The position numbers and the translations under genes were made by a program. This document shows positions 11,518 through 26,300 of a stretch of 64,000 nucleotides of DNA, in pieces. Each line of letters begins with the position of its first letter. Position 1 is the first letter of the stretch. Source of the stretch: Hymenopus coronatus (lineage: Eukaryota > Arthropoda > Insecta > Mantodea > Hymenopodidae); NCBI GenBank assembly GCA_030762935.1, contig CM060880.1, positions 10,202,501-10,266,500 on the forward strand, written 5' to 3'. The notes under the pieces were generated by a model, which saw only the letters and a list, made by a program, of their open reading frames with translations, was not told the DNA's origin and ran no database searches.

Positions 11518-12103
11518 TGCGTGCGTGCGTGTGTGTGTGATTTTCTCAAAAATGGCTCTAACGATTTTGATTAAAATCCCGTATATTAATGATATTTACA
11601 TCTTATATGTATATCTTGAATTTTCTGGGAATAGCCAATGAAGACCCCTTTATCATGGATGAATTTTATCGAATTTTGCTTAACTGCTAAACTGTAAAAA
11701 TAAACAAAAACTTACTATACAAACAAACACAGATCTCGTCAAAACACACAATTTATGTCCGTTGCGTTATTATTGTGGCGGTAATTGTTGCCGAGATATT
11801 CCTTGTTATTGGTTTCAATTGTAAAGTACTTATAATTTTCTCAGACAGGAAGTGTCCGTTTTTCTTTTGTTCTACTCCTGGCTAAGCAAAGAAGCGATTT
11901 GCAATGACAATCGCATAACGATAGTTTTTAAAACATTTGACTATCACTTTAGTCTAGTGCATTCCCTTAGTTCCCTTCTACTTATTAGGAACTAAGTTAT
12001 AAGAACATTCTGTTAATATATACCTGGACTCTGTGCAGAAAGAAGAAGAATATTTTGTAAGAAGTTTGTAGAGCAGCTAGAAAAAGTCATGTGACTGTAA
12101 CAC
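11318..12103 (-). repeat. Family X copy, reverse, with expanded (GT)n
   Basis: Reverse tail (ttttctctacacatgcttta) to reverse head (agaaaaagtcatgtgactgt). A (gt)n/(gc) tract at about 11476-11539 replaces part of the middle. Confidence 0.75.
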
Positions 12104-12260
12104 ATTTTTTTCAACATTATTTCCGTTTAGCTCGATACACTTTTCCCACCTTTTCTCCAACTGTTTTAAGCGTTCCAAAAAGTAGGATTTCGGAAGGTCC
12201 TCAAAATAGGTATCTGTTTGGGAGATGACTTCTTCGTTAGACGTGATCTACTTTTCAAGT
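12104..12260 (-). pseudogene. Mariner transposase C-terminal fragment
   Basis: The minus-strand translation gives NEEVISQTDTYFEDLPKSYF, then LERLKQLEKRWEKCIELNG and NNVEKN. This matches the conserved C-terminus of mariner transposases ('...LEDRWTKCIEL.GDYVEK'). The fragment abuts family X and has no TIR that I can see. Confidence 0.75.
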
Positions 12261-12780
12261 TTGGAAATAAAGCAAATTCTACAACTTTTGCCATCGGAAC
12301 TGCGCAGTTGTGCACTAAGCAAGCTCTTGTGGGCCAAGAATTAAATGTATTATATAATTTCGTACAAAGTTAAAATTGATAATGGCGAGGACGAGAAAAA
12401 CACCAGTTGCCTTTGTAACGTGACCAGTATTGATGTATTGTCTGTTTTTGAATTAAGCATTCCATGACCTTCATGAAGCATGACGTTTTCTGTCAAGAGT
12501 TCATTCAATTGCATGAGGCATTCTTTTCGTTAATATACTTGACATTGACACTCTCTGGACTGTGATTACTATTTGCGTTACAGACTAGAGCACTAGAGAC
12601 GCTTGCATTGGCGTTACCTTTAGTTAAATAAACAAGTTTGCCAAATCTGTGCACATTACATTTAATGTTGCGTTACCAGCAACATTTTCCATTGCAGTTT
12701 GACCTTGTCAAATAAGGCAGATGTTTGAATCCTGATACTTTAACCATAATGCTTCCGGTTGCGATGTCACGCGGAAAAAT
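12261..12780. other. Gene-free stretch
   Basis: No exon, repeat of the named families or RNA gene was recognised. Confidence 0.3.
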
Positions 12781-13662
12781 CAAATTTGCCCTGTTTTTAC
12801 TTTATCTACACGTACTATGTACATAGTGTATACAGAAGGTATTGCATTCCACCAAAAAATTCGATACCGAGATTTCACCGGAAAGATATGTTTTAGGGTC
12901 CCCTGTAACCAAAAAAAAAAAAAAGCATTTTCAGAAAAAGGTCCAAGTGTGTGTGCCTGTGAACACGATAACTCAAAAACGAAAAGTCGGTAAAATAGCA
13001 AACTTGGTATTTAAGTTTGGTATCTTCTAATGATACATCACGAAGATTTTCAAGAAAATCCTCCACCCCCAACTACTCTTTACATGGAAATTTTATTTTG
13101 AAAAGTTTGATTTTATCAAAAATGGCTAACGATTTTGATTAAAATATTTTATATTTCAGATATTTACATGACAAATAAAATGTATAGCTTCAATTTTCAG
13201 GGAATAATCTCTGAAGACATGTTTATTGTGATTGAATTTTGCAGAATTTTGCATAGCTGGTAAACCGTAAGATACAGACAAAAACTTACTACACAAAAAA
13301 TTTAGATCACTATAAAGCACACAATTTATGTCATATACATTTTTTTCGTGGAATTGATTGTTTTTGAGATATCCCTTGTTTTTAGTTTCAGCTTTAAGAA
13401 ACTTTTGCTTTTCTCATACAGGAATTTGCCAACTCCTGTCCATACAAACAAAGGAACTTCAGTCACATAACAACCAGCTTTTGACTATCACTTTAACCTA
13501 TGGTACTCCCTTATTTTGCTTCTACTTACAAGGAAGCAAGTAATAAGACTACTTCTGCTAATTTTTCCCAATTAGCATGAAGTAAATAGAAGCATAAGCT
13601 TTTTAACAGTAATTTGTTGCAGAGATTTAGAGAAAGTCATGTGAATGGAACACATCAGATTT
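12781..13662 (-). repeat. Family X copy, reverse, near full length
   Basis: Reverse tail (tttatctacacgtactatgt) to reverse head (gtgaatggaacacatcagat). It includes the recurring ~60-codon ORF at 13358-13543 on the plus strand (the family's minus strand). Confidence 0.8.
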
Positions 13663-13961
13663 TTTGAAATGCATTAACACCATAAAGCAAATGCAAATTG
13701 GATCCTGATAAATAGTTAATGTGCATATTTCTAATGTTTCCCCAATTGATTTTAAGACAGTATGGTTATGTTAACATAATGTCCTACTTTTTGCTTATCA
13801 AAATCTGGTCACACTAACATAGAGAAAGTAAAAAGGTTGTAACTAGGTGTTATCTCCATAATTAATTGATGATGTAGCACTTCGTTTCATTCCAGTTTCA
13901 TCTCTATATTTGCCCCCATTTTGTTTTATTGCATGTATAATTTCTTTTTTCTGTTTTTCAG

Positions 13962-14115
13962 AACATTATTTTTACTCAGATCCCAAGCTCAAAGATGATG
14001 TTCCTCTTGATTTTCTAAGCCATAAGGAAAAGTATGAGCGAGCTGTGCAGAAGGCTTGTCATGTATACAGGAAGGCTGCCCAGCTGAGAAAGGGGCAAGG
14101 TGAAGATGAAATCAG
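13962..14115 (+). CDS. ACOX1: ACOX exon (second coding exon by homology)
   Basis: The acceptor is a pyrimidine-rich tract ending tttttcag and the donor is gtgagt. It encodes [19 protein letters not shown] through KGQGEDEI, equivalent to about residues 37-85 of vertebrate ACOX1. It starts after the first base of a codon and ends two bases into the next one. Confidence 0.9.
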
Positions 14116-14332
14116 GTGAGTGTGCCAAACATATCTGAAATAATTGCCACTTTGTAGTCTTTTGCATATCCAAGGGTTTAGTATGTTCCTTGCCATTGTT
14201 TCAGACTCAATTTATCTACTACCAAAATGGAATTATCAAATTTGAAATCAAAAGCTTATTCTCAGATTTGTAACTAATCTGTTTAAGCGCAATATCACTG
14301 GTCAGAATTCCAATTTTGGAGGGGTTAGTTAT

Positions 14333-14368
<36 letters not shown>

Positions 14369-17300
14369 TATTATTGTTTGAAATGAAAAAGGATGATCCA
14401 TATAGAGTAATTTAACTTGGTATAACAATGTTGGAACATTCTTTACTATTTAAAGAAAAAAAATCTGATTAATTCCATTTCTGTATATCTCTGTGAACAA
14501 TATTTTATATTTGTTTCTTTTTTTAATTCTTTCATTTATATAGCCCCCTTTAACATCTAAGGTGGAAACATCTAAAGTAGAAACAACTGGTCTGTAGGTT
14601 CTTTACGTTGGGTTTAATGTTGTTTTTTTTCATTTATTTATTTATTTTCTTCAAACACACACATTCACTCTCACATACATACTTTCAGACTCTGTGGGGG
14701 ATAGGGAATAATTCTGGTTAAAGAAAAATTCCCCGCCCCAGTTGGGAATCGAACCCAGGACCTTCAGGTGAGAAGTCAGCTTGCTGAGCACTCGACCACA
14801 GAGGCAGTCAATATTTTTTTTTTTAGCTTAACGCCCTTTAACCTAGTTGGTCATATCGGACAGTGAATGAAATTGGTGAAATGAAGCTCAAATGATCTCC
14901 GGGTCCATGGAGCTTAAAGTTACTCGACATTCGTCTTCTCAGGACAAGGGAAAACTCCCAAAAAAGCCTTATCCGGGTAACTCACCCTAAGCAAGATTAG
15001 AACTCACGACCTTTTGAATGTGAAGCAGACACACTACCACCACACTACCCGAATGGGCTTAGAACAAATTATTGTTAATAGGCTTATTCTTGTATCTACT
15101 TCATGCTAATTGAGATAAACATTATTAGAAATGGTTTTATTACTTGCCTCCTTATAAGTAAAAGGGAAATAAGGGAATACCCTAGATAAACCGACAGTCA
15201 AATATTTTATAATGTGTTTGCTGTGGGATTGAATCAGTTTCTTTGCGTGGCCAGGGGTTGACAAGTTCCTGTATGAGAAAAGTATAAGTACTTTAAAGTT
15301 GAAACCAATAACAAGGACTATCTCGAAAATGGTCAACACCACAAAAAATATATGACATAAATTGTGTTTTGTGCAGTAAATTTTTGTCTATCTCTTACAC
15401 TTATGCAAAAATCAGAAAAGTTCATTAGGAATAAAGAGGTCTTCAGAAGGTCTTTCCAAAAAATTCAACATATACATTTTATTTGTCATGTAAATATCTT
15501 AAACATAAGACATTGTAATCAAAATCATTAGAGCTATTTTTGAGAAAATCAAAATTTTCAAAATGTTTTCCATATAAAAACTATATAAATCTTTCAAATA
15601 GAAGTATTTAATCACTGCTCATTTTTCCAAATCCTCCATTTTCGTGAAAACTCTAAAGTTGTCTTGTTTAAAGTGGTCATTCAAAAACTAAATAAGCTAT
15701 TGACCTGTAACTAAGGATACATACTAGTGTAGAGTTAAACTATACGATGCTAACATCTAACTGACCTAGTGGCGCCATATCTGTGTGAGGTCTGGGACCT
15801 ATCAGCCGACCCTCATACATATTACGTATATGGAGAAAGTAAAAGGTCTGATGCATTGCCTCCTGGGCTGACTCACTTACTGTCTGTCATTGATCAATGT
15901 CTACTAGTGCAGAAGCAACATGTACATCCTCTTCACTAACATTCAGATGGCCTGGCCTAGGCAATTTTTCCACGTCGTCATGTCCTTTATTGAAAGTTCA
16001 AACCCACCTCGCCACTGGTAATGCCACCTCTCCACATGCCTCAACAAGACCATCATGACGTTGTAGTGCTGTACGACCATGGGCAGATTGAATTTTCTTC
16101 CAAGATCGTTGTTCTTGCTTTGTGAACATGGTTAGAGCAGACACTAACAGGAGACTAACTTCAACTCTTCACTATGCATGTGCTATGAGTCAGATGGAAG
16201 AGACTATTTACAGGTGGGGAGGTCAGACTAACATGTGGTAGAAGTAACAATAATTAACTCTGTCTCATTTCATTTTTTGTTGCCATTATTAAATACATCC
16301 AAAAGATGTCAAAAGCTAGGGTTTTCACATGATCTTATATAGCAACCATTAAACATAGCTTCTCTTCATTTCTAGGGAGAGATGTATTTCTGGAATAATG
16401 TACACTGTACTGAAGCATGGTAATCCATTTGGACTGACAAGTGTAATGTTTATGCCAGCGGTAGAGGGCCAAGGTACAACTGAACAGTTAGCTTACTGGA
16501 AAAAACGCAATGAAAAATTTGACTTTGTTGGGACGTATGCTCAGGTAAGCAAACATTGGCTATCTGTTTTGTTTCTTTTAATAATGCCAATATAAGTATA
16601 AGTATGCTCATTACTGTTTTCTTTACTATTTCAGACAGAGTTGGGACATGGAACATTCATTCGAGGGCTGGAGACAACTGCACATTATGACCCTAAAACA
16701 AAAGAATTTATCCTCAACACTCCAACCTTAACTTCGTATAAATGGTGGCCTGGCAATTGTAAGTGCTAATTTCTTATTAAACTTATTTTTAGATGACATA
16801 GCATCTTTCAGGGAAAAAAAAAAAAAAAAAAAAAAAAAAAATGAAAGAAAATAGCATGCATAATTATGTTTTGGAATGAGAGAGGATCTTATGAATATGT
16901 TTACTTTTGATACACATTCTATGTACATAGTGTATAGAGAAGATTTCACAGGAAATACTTGTTTTGAAACCAACTGAATAAAAAAAAAATCTGATGTGTT
17001 CCATTCACATAACTTTCTCTACATTTCTACAATAAATTATTGTTAAAAAACTTATTCTTCTATTTACTTACTACTAATTGAGACAAAATTAGCAGAAAGG
17101 ATCTTATTTCTTGCTTCCATGTAAGTAGAAGGGAAATAAGGGAGTACCATAGGCTAAATTGATAGTTAAATATTTTAAAAGCTGGTTGCTATGTGATTGA
17201 AGTTCCTTTATATGTATGGACAGGAATTGACAAATTCCCATATGAGAAAAGTTAAAGCTGAAACTAAAAACATGGAATATATCTCAAAAATGGTCAACTC

Positions 17301-20300
17301 CATGAAAAAAAAAATATATATATTACAAAAATTGTTTGTTCTAACGAGATCTAAATTTTTTGTTAAGTAAGTTTTTAATGTCTCTTATGGTTTATGAGTT
17401 ATACAAAATTTCACAAAATTCATCAAGAATAAACATGTCTTCAGAGGCAGTTCCTAGAAAATTGAAGATATACTTTGATTTTTCATGTAAATATCTTAAA
17501 TATAAGAGATTTTAATCAAAATCGTTAGAGCCATTTTTTAGGAAATCAAAATTTTTGAAATTCTTTACATGTAAAGGGTAGTTGGGGATGGGGGACTTTT
17601 CTTGAAAATATTCATGTTGCATCCTTGGAAGGTACCAAACTTAAATACGAAGTCTAGTATTTAACTGTCTTTTCATTTTTGAGCTATCCCCTTCTCTCTC
17701 CGGAGAAATCTCGGTATGAAATTTTTGGGTGCAATACAACACCTTCTCTATACGCTATGTACATAGCATGTGTAGTGAAAATCATACATTTTATTATTTC
17801 CAGCAATCTAATATATGATCAAATTAAATTCATAGTGTGACATTCAGTGTTTCAAGGAATTAAAATTTGTGGTTTTATGTTTTTAAGTGGGTCAGACTGC
17901 AAATTATGCCATTGTTGTGGCACAGTTGTACACAAAGGGCGAACATCATGGAATTCATTTATTCATTGTGCAGCTCAGGGATGAGCAAACACACAAACCT
18001 TTACCAGGTAAGTCACATAAACAGATAATGTATAAATAATACTTGTTAGCTAATTAAACTACATTGAGCAGGTTTCACTAACTACACTGCCAATCAAAAG
18101 TTTCCAGACACCCAGAGAATGTAATTTGTAATTTTAACATCTAATTTTCTCACATCAAAAGTTTAATTATGTTATGATATACTAATATAGATTTTGGTTT
18201 CTCTCAAAAGTAGATGTAGATTGTTAATTTGATTATAACACTAACATTGTAAATTTTTACACATAAGCTTCTTTTATATATTTTGTTCGGAAGGTTTATA
18301 TATCAACCTTATTTTTCAAGTTTTGCTTTGTTTTTGGGACGATCATATACATCATTTGTCCAAAAAATTAAATAGTGCCTGCTTTAATATGAGATGCATA
18401 ACCAAAATAACAAACAATATCTTCTTTATTGCAGGTATTAAAGTTGGAGAGATTGGAACAAAGCTGGGTATGCATACAATCAATAATGGATATCTGGGAT
18501 TGGAAAATGTGAGAGTGCCTCGTTTTAATATGCTAATGAAGTATGCCCAAGTTTTAGAGGTGAGAATAATACATTAGGTATAGAAATTTAAAATAACTTT
18601 TTGTTTGTGCTCAGTTCAGAATGAACCTAAAATATTTGCAGTAGCAACAGCAGCAGCAGTATTTCTTTATTCAAGAAGCTCATGACATTTCATCCTCCAT
18701 GGTATAGTGGTTACCATGCTAGTCTCTAATTCTCAAATTTGTGGAGGACGATAGACTAAATGAGTGTTTCAGAAACTTTACTGTGTTTTTTCAGGATGGG
18801 ACTTACGTGAAGTCAGCAAATGATAAGCTAGCTTATGGAACTATGCTGTATGTGCGGGCTATGATGCTTTATGACATGGCCAATCAAATGGCAAAGGCTG
18901 TTACCATAGCCACTCGCTATAGTGCTGTCAGAAGACAGTCAGAAATGAAACCAGGGTGAGCTTCTCTTCTAATAATGCTCAGAATACCAAAAAGTATTAT
19001 TTATGTAAATGACAGGGTAGCATTTATATACTGGATGCTTGTTAATATTTTTGAAAACATGTTTGTGAAGCTGTCAAAGCTATAAAGGTATGAATTTAAT
19101 AACTTTAGCACTTTGTTTTTAAATTTATACATCTTTGAAAGAGGGAAATGACAGAAGAAACAATTTAATGATGTTTAGGGAACCTGAGCCACAGATCCTG
19201 GATTACCAAACACAACAATATAAACTTCTGCCTCATATTGCTACAGCATTTACAATGAAGTTCACTGCAAACTGGGTTTGGAATATGTATCAGGATCTTC
19301 TGAGTGATCTGCAACAAGGAAATCTGGACAGGCTTCAGGAGGTAAGTGACAGTGACTTATTCATTTTTGTGTGAGTGAATAGAGGGAGAGAGGGATTAAT
19401 GCACAGGGATTGACAATGAATTCATTCTCCTTCTAGCTTCCCAGTATTTGGCGACAATGTTAGGATACATCTTCAAAGCTTGGTGTTCCATATTCATAAT
19501 TTCTTATTTGGTTCACAATGGGCAGTTTGGAGAGGTTGAAAGGCCAATCCTATAGAGATGATTATTCAGAAAACCATATCCAGTTATCAGACGAAAGTTG
19601 GCAACAGCTGATTTTCTTGGTAATTTTGGAATTAAATTAGGATTTTGTACAATTTGTAGCCGCTTTGAATTTTTATTTTCTTGTGTTATTTTATTTTATA
19701 ATTTATATCTATTTTTCTTTTCACAATGCATTTGATTCATAAGGAAATTTTATCATAGTTTTTTGTTTAATTTGGGTTCCTTTCTTTGCCAAAAAAATCT
19801 GCTTTTTCATTACCATCCACTCCACAATGAGATGGAATCCGTTGTAATACAACTTTTTCCCCAATTAATTTGATGAATCACCTTTTGGATTTCTTTAATT
19901 TTTTCCATTTTAGGGAGTCTTACTGTTGCTTGTATAGCAGTCTGTGAGTCTGAAAAAATAACTATATTTTTGCATTGATGTAGCCAGGGAAATAAATTTT
20001 GCACTGTTATATAAACAGCTTCTATTTTATTAATTGTAGTATTGTGGGATTCAAATCATATGAGCTGTGGCGAGACCATTCATTTCACACTGTAATGCCA
20101 CACTTGAAACTGCAGAATCTTCATCATCATCTTTTTTTGTAATTTAACGTCCTTTAACCTGGTTTGGTCATATCGGACGATGAATGTAATTGATGATATG
20201 ATGCTCAAATGATCTCAGGGTCCATGGAGCTTAAAGTTACTCGACATTCGCCTTCTCAGGATAAGGGAAAACCCCGAAATAAACCTTACCTGGGTAACTC

Positions 20301-23300
20301 ACCCTAAGCGAGATTCGAACTCACGACCTTTTGAACGTGAGGCAGACATGCTGCCACCACGCTACCCAGGCGGGCCTTCATCATCTTTATTGAGGAGTTT
20401 TAATGAATCACAAAGATTGCAGTTGTGAGGAGGGAAACAATTTTTTGAGCCCGGGAATTCCCCTCGTAATAATTTGCCCGCTGTAACTTTGAGGAAGTTA
20501 TTCATTATGAGGGTGGCACTGGAAGTTTTAGAATGCCATATTTATAAAAGCAAATAATATCTATTTCTTACAGCTACTTTCTAAAGCTTTGCAAGTTGAA
20601 TGCCCTGTAGTTTGTTCGATTTGCTGTACTAGTTTATTGAATATCATCATGTAAAGATTTTTATTCATCCAAAAAATGAATTTGACTAGTGAACATTTGA
20701 GGGCTATAATTTTTTCTGATTTTAAATAGTCATTAATGCCTAAATAGGATTAGCAGACACCAGGGTTTACCCAGACATGTCCTAGGCTTTTATGTATCCT
20801 GGAGGGATGATACTAAATGTTGAAGTATGTCTTAAACAGGATCCTTATAATATAAGTACATATATAAGAATAAACTTTGTGATTGTTTTATAGATGGAAA
20901 CATTAGCACCTAATTCATCCCTAGTTCTCACAGAAATGACAGGTTGCTCCACCCCTAGGCCTCCCAAATGCAGTTCATACGTGTTACCATGGTGTTTGGT
21001 ATAATAACAGTTAAATATCAAATTTACTTTTTCATCATTATTACAACAGTGTTCATACTAAAATATTAATTATGTATATTCATATGATTATAATGTCAGT
21101 GTCATAGTTTTTAGTTCAAGATTTTTTCGGTTCAGTTCCATCTGTTCATCTGACAATCGTATGCCTAAACAATTTGAAGATCAGGTTAGAAATTAATTTG
21201 GCTAAGAAGACCCATCTAAGGTAACATTTATAATTGATACAGCAAATTCAAAAGAGATTTTTTTTTCCTCTTTCTTAATGATGACTTTCGTGGAGGACAC
21301 CCAAGAGCTGCTGTTACTGAGGAAAATATTGCCTCTGTTCGAGCAGAGCTTGAAGAAGATCAATGGACATCTTACAAACTTATTTAGGCAACATTGACCA
21401 TTGATATGAGTCAACCAAAACATTTTATATCAACAGTTAGATGTGAGAAAGCTTTGTTGTCAATGGATTCCACCTGAACAAAAATAACAACATATAGATT
21501 GGTGCAGGAAAACTCTGGAAAAATTCCAAGGCAGCATTAATAGTTATCATCTTTAAACTTAAAGAATTTTGGCAGTATTATAGTATATTTATCTTGTGAA
21601 TATTATTCTATATAATGAAAAATCTGATGTGTTCTATTCATGTGACTTTCTCTACATCTCTGTAACAAATTACTGCTAATAGGTTTATTCTTCTATTTCA
21701 TGCTAATCAAGATAAACAGCAGAAATAGTCTTATTATTTAGTTCCTTATAAGTAGAAGGGAAATAAGGGAGTACATTAGACTAAACCAACTATCAAATGT
21801 TTTAAAATGAGGTTGCTACAGGATTGAAATTGCTTATTTCCGTGGCCAGGAGTTCACAAATTCCTGTATGAGAAAAGTATAAGTATTTTAAAACTGAAAC
21901 CAATAACAAGAAATATCTCTAAAACTGTCAATTCCATGAAAAAAATATATATAACATAAATTATGTGTTTTAACCAGATCTACATTTTTTGTGTAGTATT
22001 TGTCTATCTCTTACAGTTTACCAGTTATGCAAAATTCCACAAAATTCATCCAGAACAAAGGTCTTCATAGGCTATTCCCAGAAAATTCAAGATTTACATT
22101 GTATTTGTCATGTAAATATCTTTAATATACAACATTTTATTCAAATTCATTAATACAGTTGGGGTGGGGGAGATTTTATTGAAAATCTTTGTATCGTATC
22201 CTTTGAAGATACAAAACTTAAATACCAAGTTTGGTATTACACGCACACGCACACTCACACACACACACACACACACAGACTTTTTTCCAAAAATGCTTTT
22301 TTCGGACACAGGGGACCCCAAAACATATATTTCAGGTGAAACCTCAACATCAAATTTTTGGGTGGAATACAATACCTTCTCTATTCCTATGTACATTGTA
22401 CATATGGGGCTAGATAAAGGAACAATATTCTGCATATGACAATGTGTTCAAAGCTGAAAATTATAACAACTAATATTTATACCATATTATTAGCAACTTG
22501 GTGACAGTGTGAGAGAAGAAAATGGCATCATGTATGCATTAGATAGAGACAGAGATATCTCAGTTACCTCCATACTGACTTTTAAGGTCGAGACAAGCTG
22601 TAACTTGAAACATTGGTTTTGATTGAAAGTAAATTGAGAGATTGAAATGGTTAGTATAATTTTCATGTTTTGTTGACAGTTCCATGCGCTATGTTCATGC
22701 CTGAAGTCAGTGAGCACTGGTGACACAACATGTGGTGTTGAGACATGTCGACTGTCCTGTGGGGGGCATGGCTACATGACGTGCAGCAACTTCAGCTGTA
22801 TATATGGAATATGTACAGCATCATGTACATATGAAGGTGAGAACACTGTGATGCTGCTGCAGACTGCAAGGTACCTCATGAAGGTTTGGCAGCAGGCATC
22901 TGAGGGGAAGCCTTTGCCAGCCACAATGGCTTATCTCCGGAAAGTTCTCAACGGCAATAACAACAATGTCCAGACATGGAAGAACACATCTGCCCACCTC
23001 ATAAATGCTTACCAGCAAGTGGCAGCAGGGTAAGTACATATGTATAGCACAGAAGAAATATTATACTTCCATTCACATGACTTTCTCTATATTTCTGTAA
23101 CAGACTGTTGTTAAAAAGCATAGTCTTCTATCTGCATAGTTTTATCATAAATATGTCACAACTTTTGAGAGTAGCTGTACTTCCTGCCTGCATGCACATT
23201 CCTTTGTTGTCCTATTCAGTGCCGAGTCATTGAAAATTCAACTGCAGAACAAGAAGGTTGTTTGTGTTTGTTGCCACAATGGAATGGGGTGATAACGAAA

Positions 23301-26300
23301 ATCGTGTAACTGTAGTAGCCTTGCACAAGGTAGACAAATCCCCAAGTGAGATCTTCAAAATTCTCCAGAAGTTGAAAATAAGCAAGAGGTTCGTGTACCG
23401 CACTGTTCAGCACTTCCTTGAGACTGGAACTGTGAAAGACCATGCACTGTGCGCACTCCAGAGTTGGTGAAAGCAGTGGCGGCTCGCATCCGAAGAAATC
23501 CCGTACGGAGACAATCAGTGATGGCTTAGGAACTGAACATTTCTAAAATGTCTACGTCGCGCACATTGCACAGTGACCTGGGTTTGTGCGCCTACAAATG
23601 GCGGGAAGGGCAGCTCCTCACAAGTGAGCTGAAGCACCAGAGGCTTCTTAAATCAAAACGATTATAGCAACGTTACGCAGCAAATAGTCACAGAAGAATC
23701 CTTTTCACTGACGAAAAAATGTTCAGTGTTGAGGAGGCTTTCAATGCCCAAAACGACCGAGTATATGCCAGATCATCTAAAGAAGCTACTGAAAAGGCTC
23801 CAAGGGAGAGAGTGGTCAAGCCTCTCAGCATCACACTCTTCCACAGGCAAAACTGGAGCTTCCAACAAGATTCAGCCCCAGTGCATGAGACAAGGACAAC
23901 TCAAGAGTGGCTCAGGGCTAATGTTCCAGACTTTATTTCAAGCTCAGATTGGCCTTCTGACCTGAACCCCCTGGACTACAAACTGTGGCTTCAAGAAATG
24001 GCTTGCAAGAAGAGACATCTTAATATTGAAAGTTTGAAGCGTTCTCTTAGGAAGGCAGCAGCAGATTTCCCCCTGGAAACATTGCGTAATTCAATAGATG
24101 AGTGGCCATAAAAACTTAAGGGCTGTGTGCATGCCAGAAGTGGTCATTTTGAATGAGTTCAATTCTTCAAACATACATGTAACTAATATTATCAGTATAT
24201 TAAAACATCTCAAACCACTTTGTGTAAATTGATTGAAAACTTTCTGACAGTATTTATGGTAAGACTAATACTTTATGCTAGTTGAGTTAAACATTAGCAC
24301 AAATTGTCTTATTTGCTTTCTTGTTAGCAGAAGGGAAATAAGGGAATATACTAGACTAAAGTGATAGTCAAATCTTTTAAAAGCTAGTTTCTATGGGGTT
24401 GAAATTTGATTCTTTACATTGCTAGGAGTTGAAAATTCCTGTATGGTAATTTAAAACTTAAACCAATAATAAGGAATATCTCAAAAATGGTCAATTCCAT
24501 AAAGAAAACTTAGGACATAGACTGTGTGTTTTAACAAGATCTACATTTTTTGTGCAGGAAGTTTTTGTCTATCTCTTACAATTTACCAGTTCTGCAAAAT
24601 TCACCACAACTCATCCAGAATAAAGAGGTCTTTGGAGGCTATTCCCAGAAAATTTAAGATATGTATTTTATGTGTCGTACAAATATCTTTAATATACAAT
24701 ATTTTAATCAAAATCATTAAGTCATTTTAGAGAAATCAAAATTTTTACTAAGTAAAGGGTATTTGGGGGGGGGGATTTTCTTAGGGGTTGTGAGATGCCT
24801 TAATGCCCTCTGCCACTAACCTGGAGAGCTTAGCAGACAGGAGCTAGTAACTTTTCCCGCCTCCCACCCCCAAAAGTTTCATTAAGCATCCTCTTGTGGT
24901 GTTGATGTGCGTAAGTGGCATACATATCCTCTTCCATCTCGTGCAAGCTGGGGCTGGTATAAAATGTAGGTGCTGTTCTAATGGAAAAACCTGAGACGTT
25001 AATATATGGAAGTTAAGTGCTTTATTAAAGGAAGGAAATTATGTTATATTGAGAAATTGAATATGTGGGATAGGGAAAAATAAATGAATGAAAATAATTA
25101 TAATGGCTATAATTCTCTGAATATCAGAATATTGAATTAATGTGATTTCAAATATAGTTTCATTTGTGATTAGAATCAATTATTTTAAAAAAAACCTGAT
25201 GTGTTCCATTCACATGACGTTCTCTATATCTCTGCAACAAATTATTGTTAGAAGGCTTATGCTTCTGTTTACTTCATACTAAGCGAGAAAAAATTAGCAG
25301 AAATAGTCTTATTACTTGCTTCCTTGTAAGCAGAAGTGAAATAAGGGAGTACCATAGGTTAAAGTGATAGTTAAAAGCTGGTTGCTTTGTGACTGAAGTT
25401 ACTTTGTTTGTATGGACAGGAGTTGACAAGATTTTTAAAGCTAAAACCAAAAAACAAGGAATATCTAAAAAACGGTCAACTCCATGAAAAAAATGTATAT
25501 AACATAAATTGTATGTTTTAACGTGCTCTACATTTTTTGTGAAGGGACCCTAAAATATATATTTCCTGTGAAATCTCGGTATCAAATTTTTGGGTGGAGT
25601 GCAATAGCTTCTCTATACACTATGTACATAGTGCATATAGAGAAAGTAAACATCAACAGTGGTATTTACATTGAAACATGCATAAAGCATCATGAAAGCA
25701 AGCTGTATACCACATCCCCAAGCGATGTGGATACACATATTTAAATATTCATTAAGTGCAAATAGCTTATGTAATGAATATTATGTGTACAAAAGCATTT
25801 TATTTGTAGATTAAAGGAAGTCTGTACTATATACATCCTTAAAGAATGTTTAATAAGGAGAAAAATGTAGATAAAGTTTTGAGCCCCTATAAGAGCGGAA
25901 CAGACACTCATTTTTGTCATGATTGTCATCATTGCTCGGCACAAGGGAGCATCCAAAGCGTTTAGCATGAACACATTTTGTTGTCACACTAGTGGAATGC
26001 AATCATACAGTGTTAGTAATTGTATTAAGTGGTATTGAACAATATATAAGCACCTCATACTTGTGAAACCAGTGTTTATCTTTTACAGTTATATTGTAAC
26101 CTATAATTTATTCTCTCCCTCACGGCCATGATCTTGAGATAGCAACAATACAAATAATAACCAGTGTTTGAGTTATTCTAAAAGAATCTCAATTAGTTCA
26201 TTAATTAAGCAAAACTGAGGTAAATCTCAGTTTATCACTGTAAGCAAAGATTTTATGAAACCAAAACAAATAGTGGAAGATGCCCATAGTATACATATCG

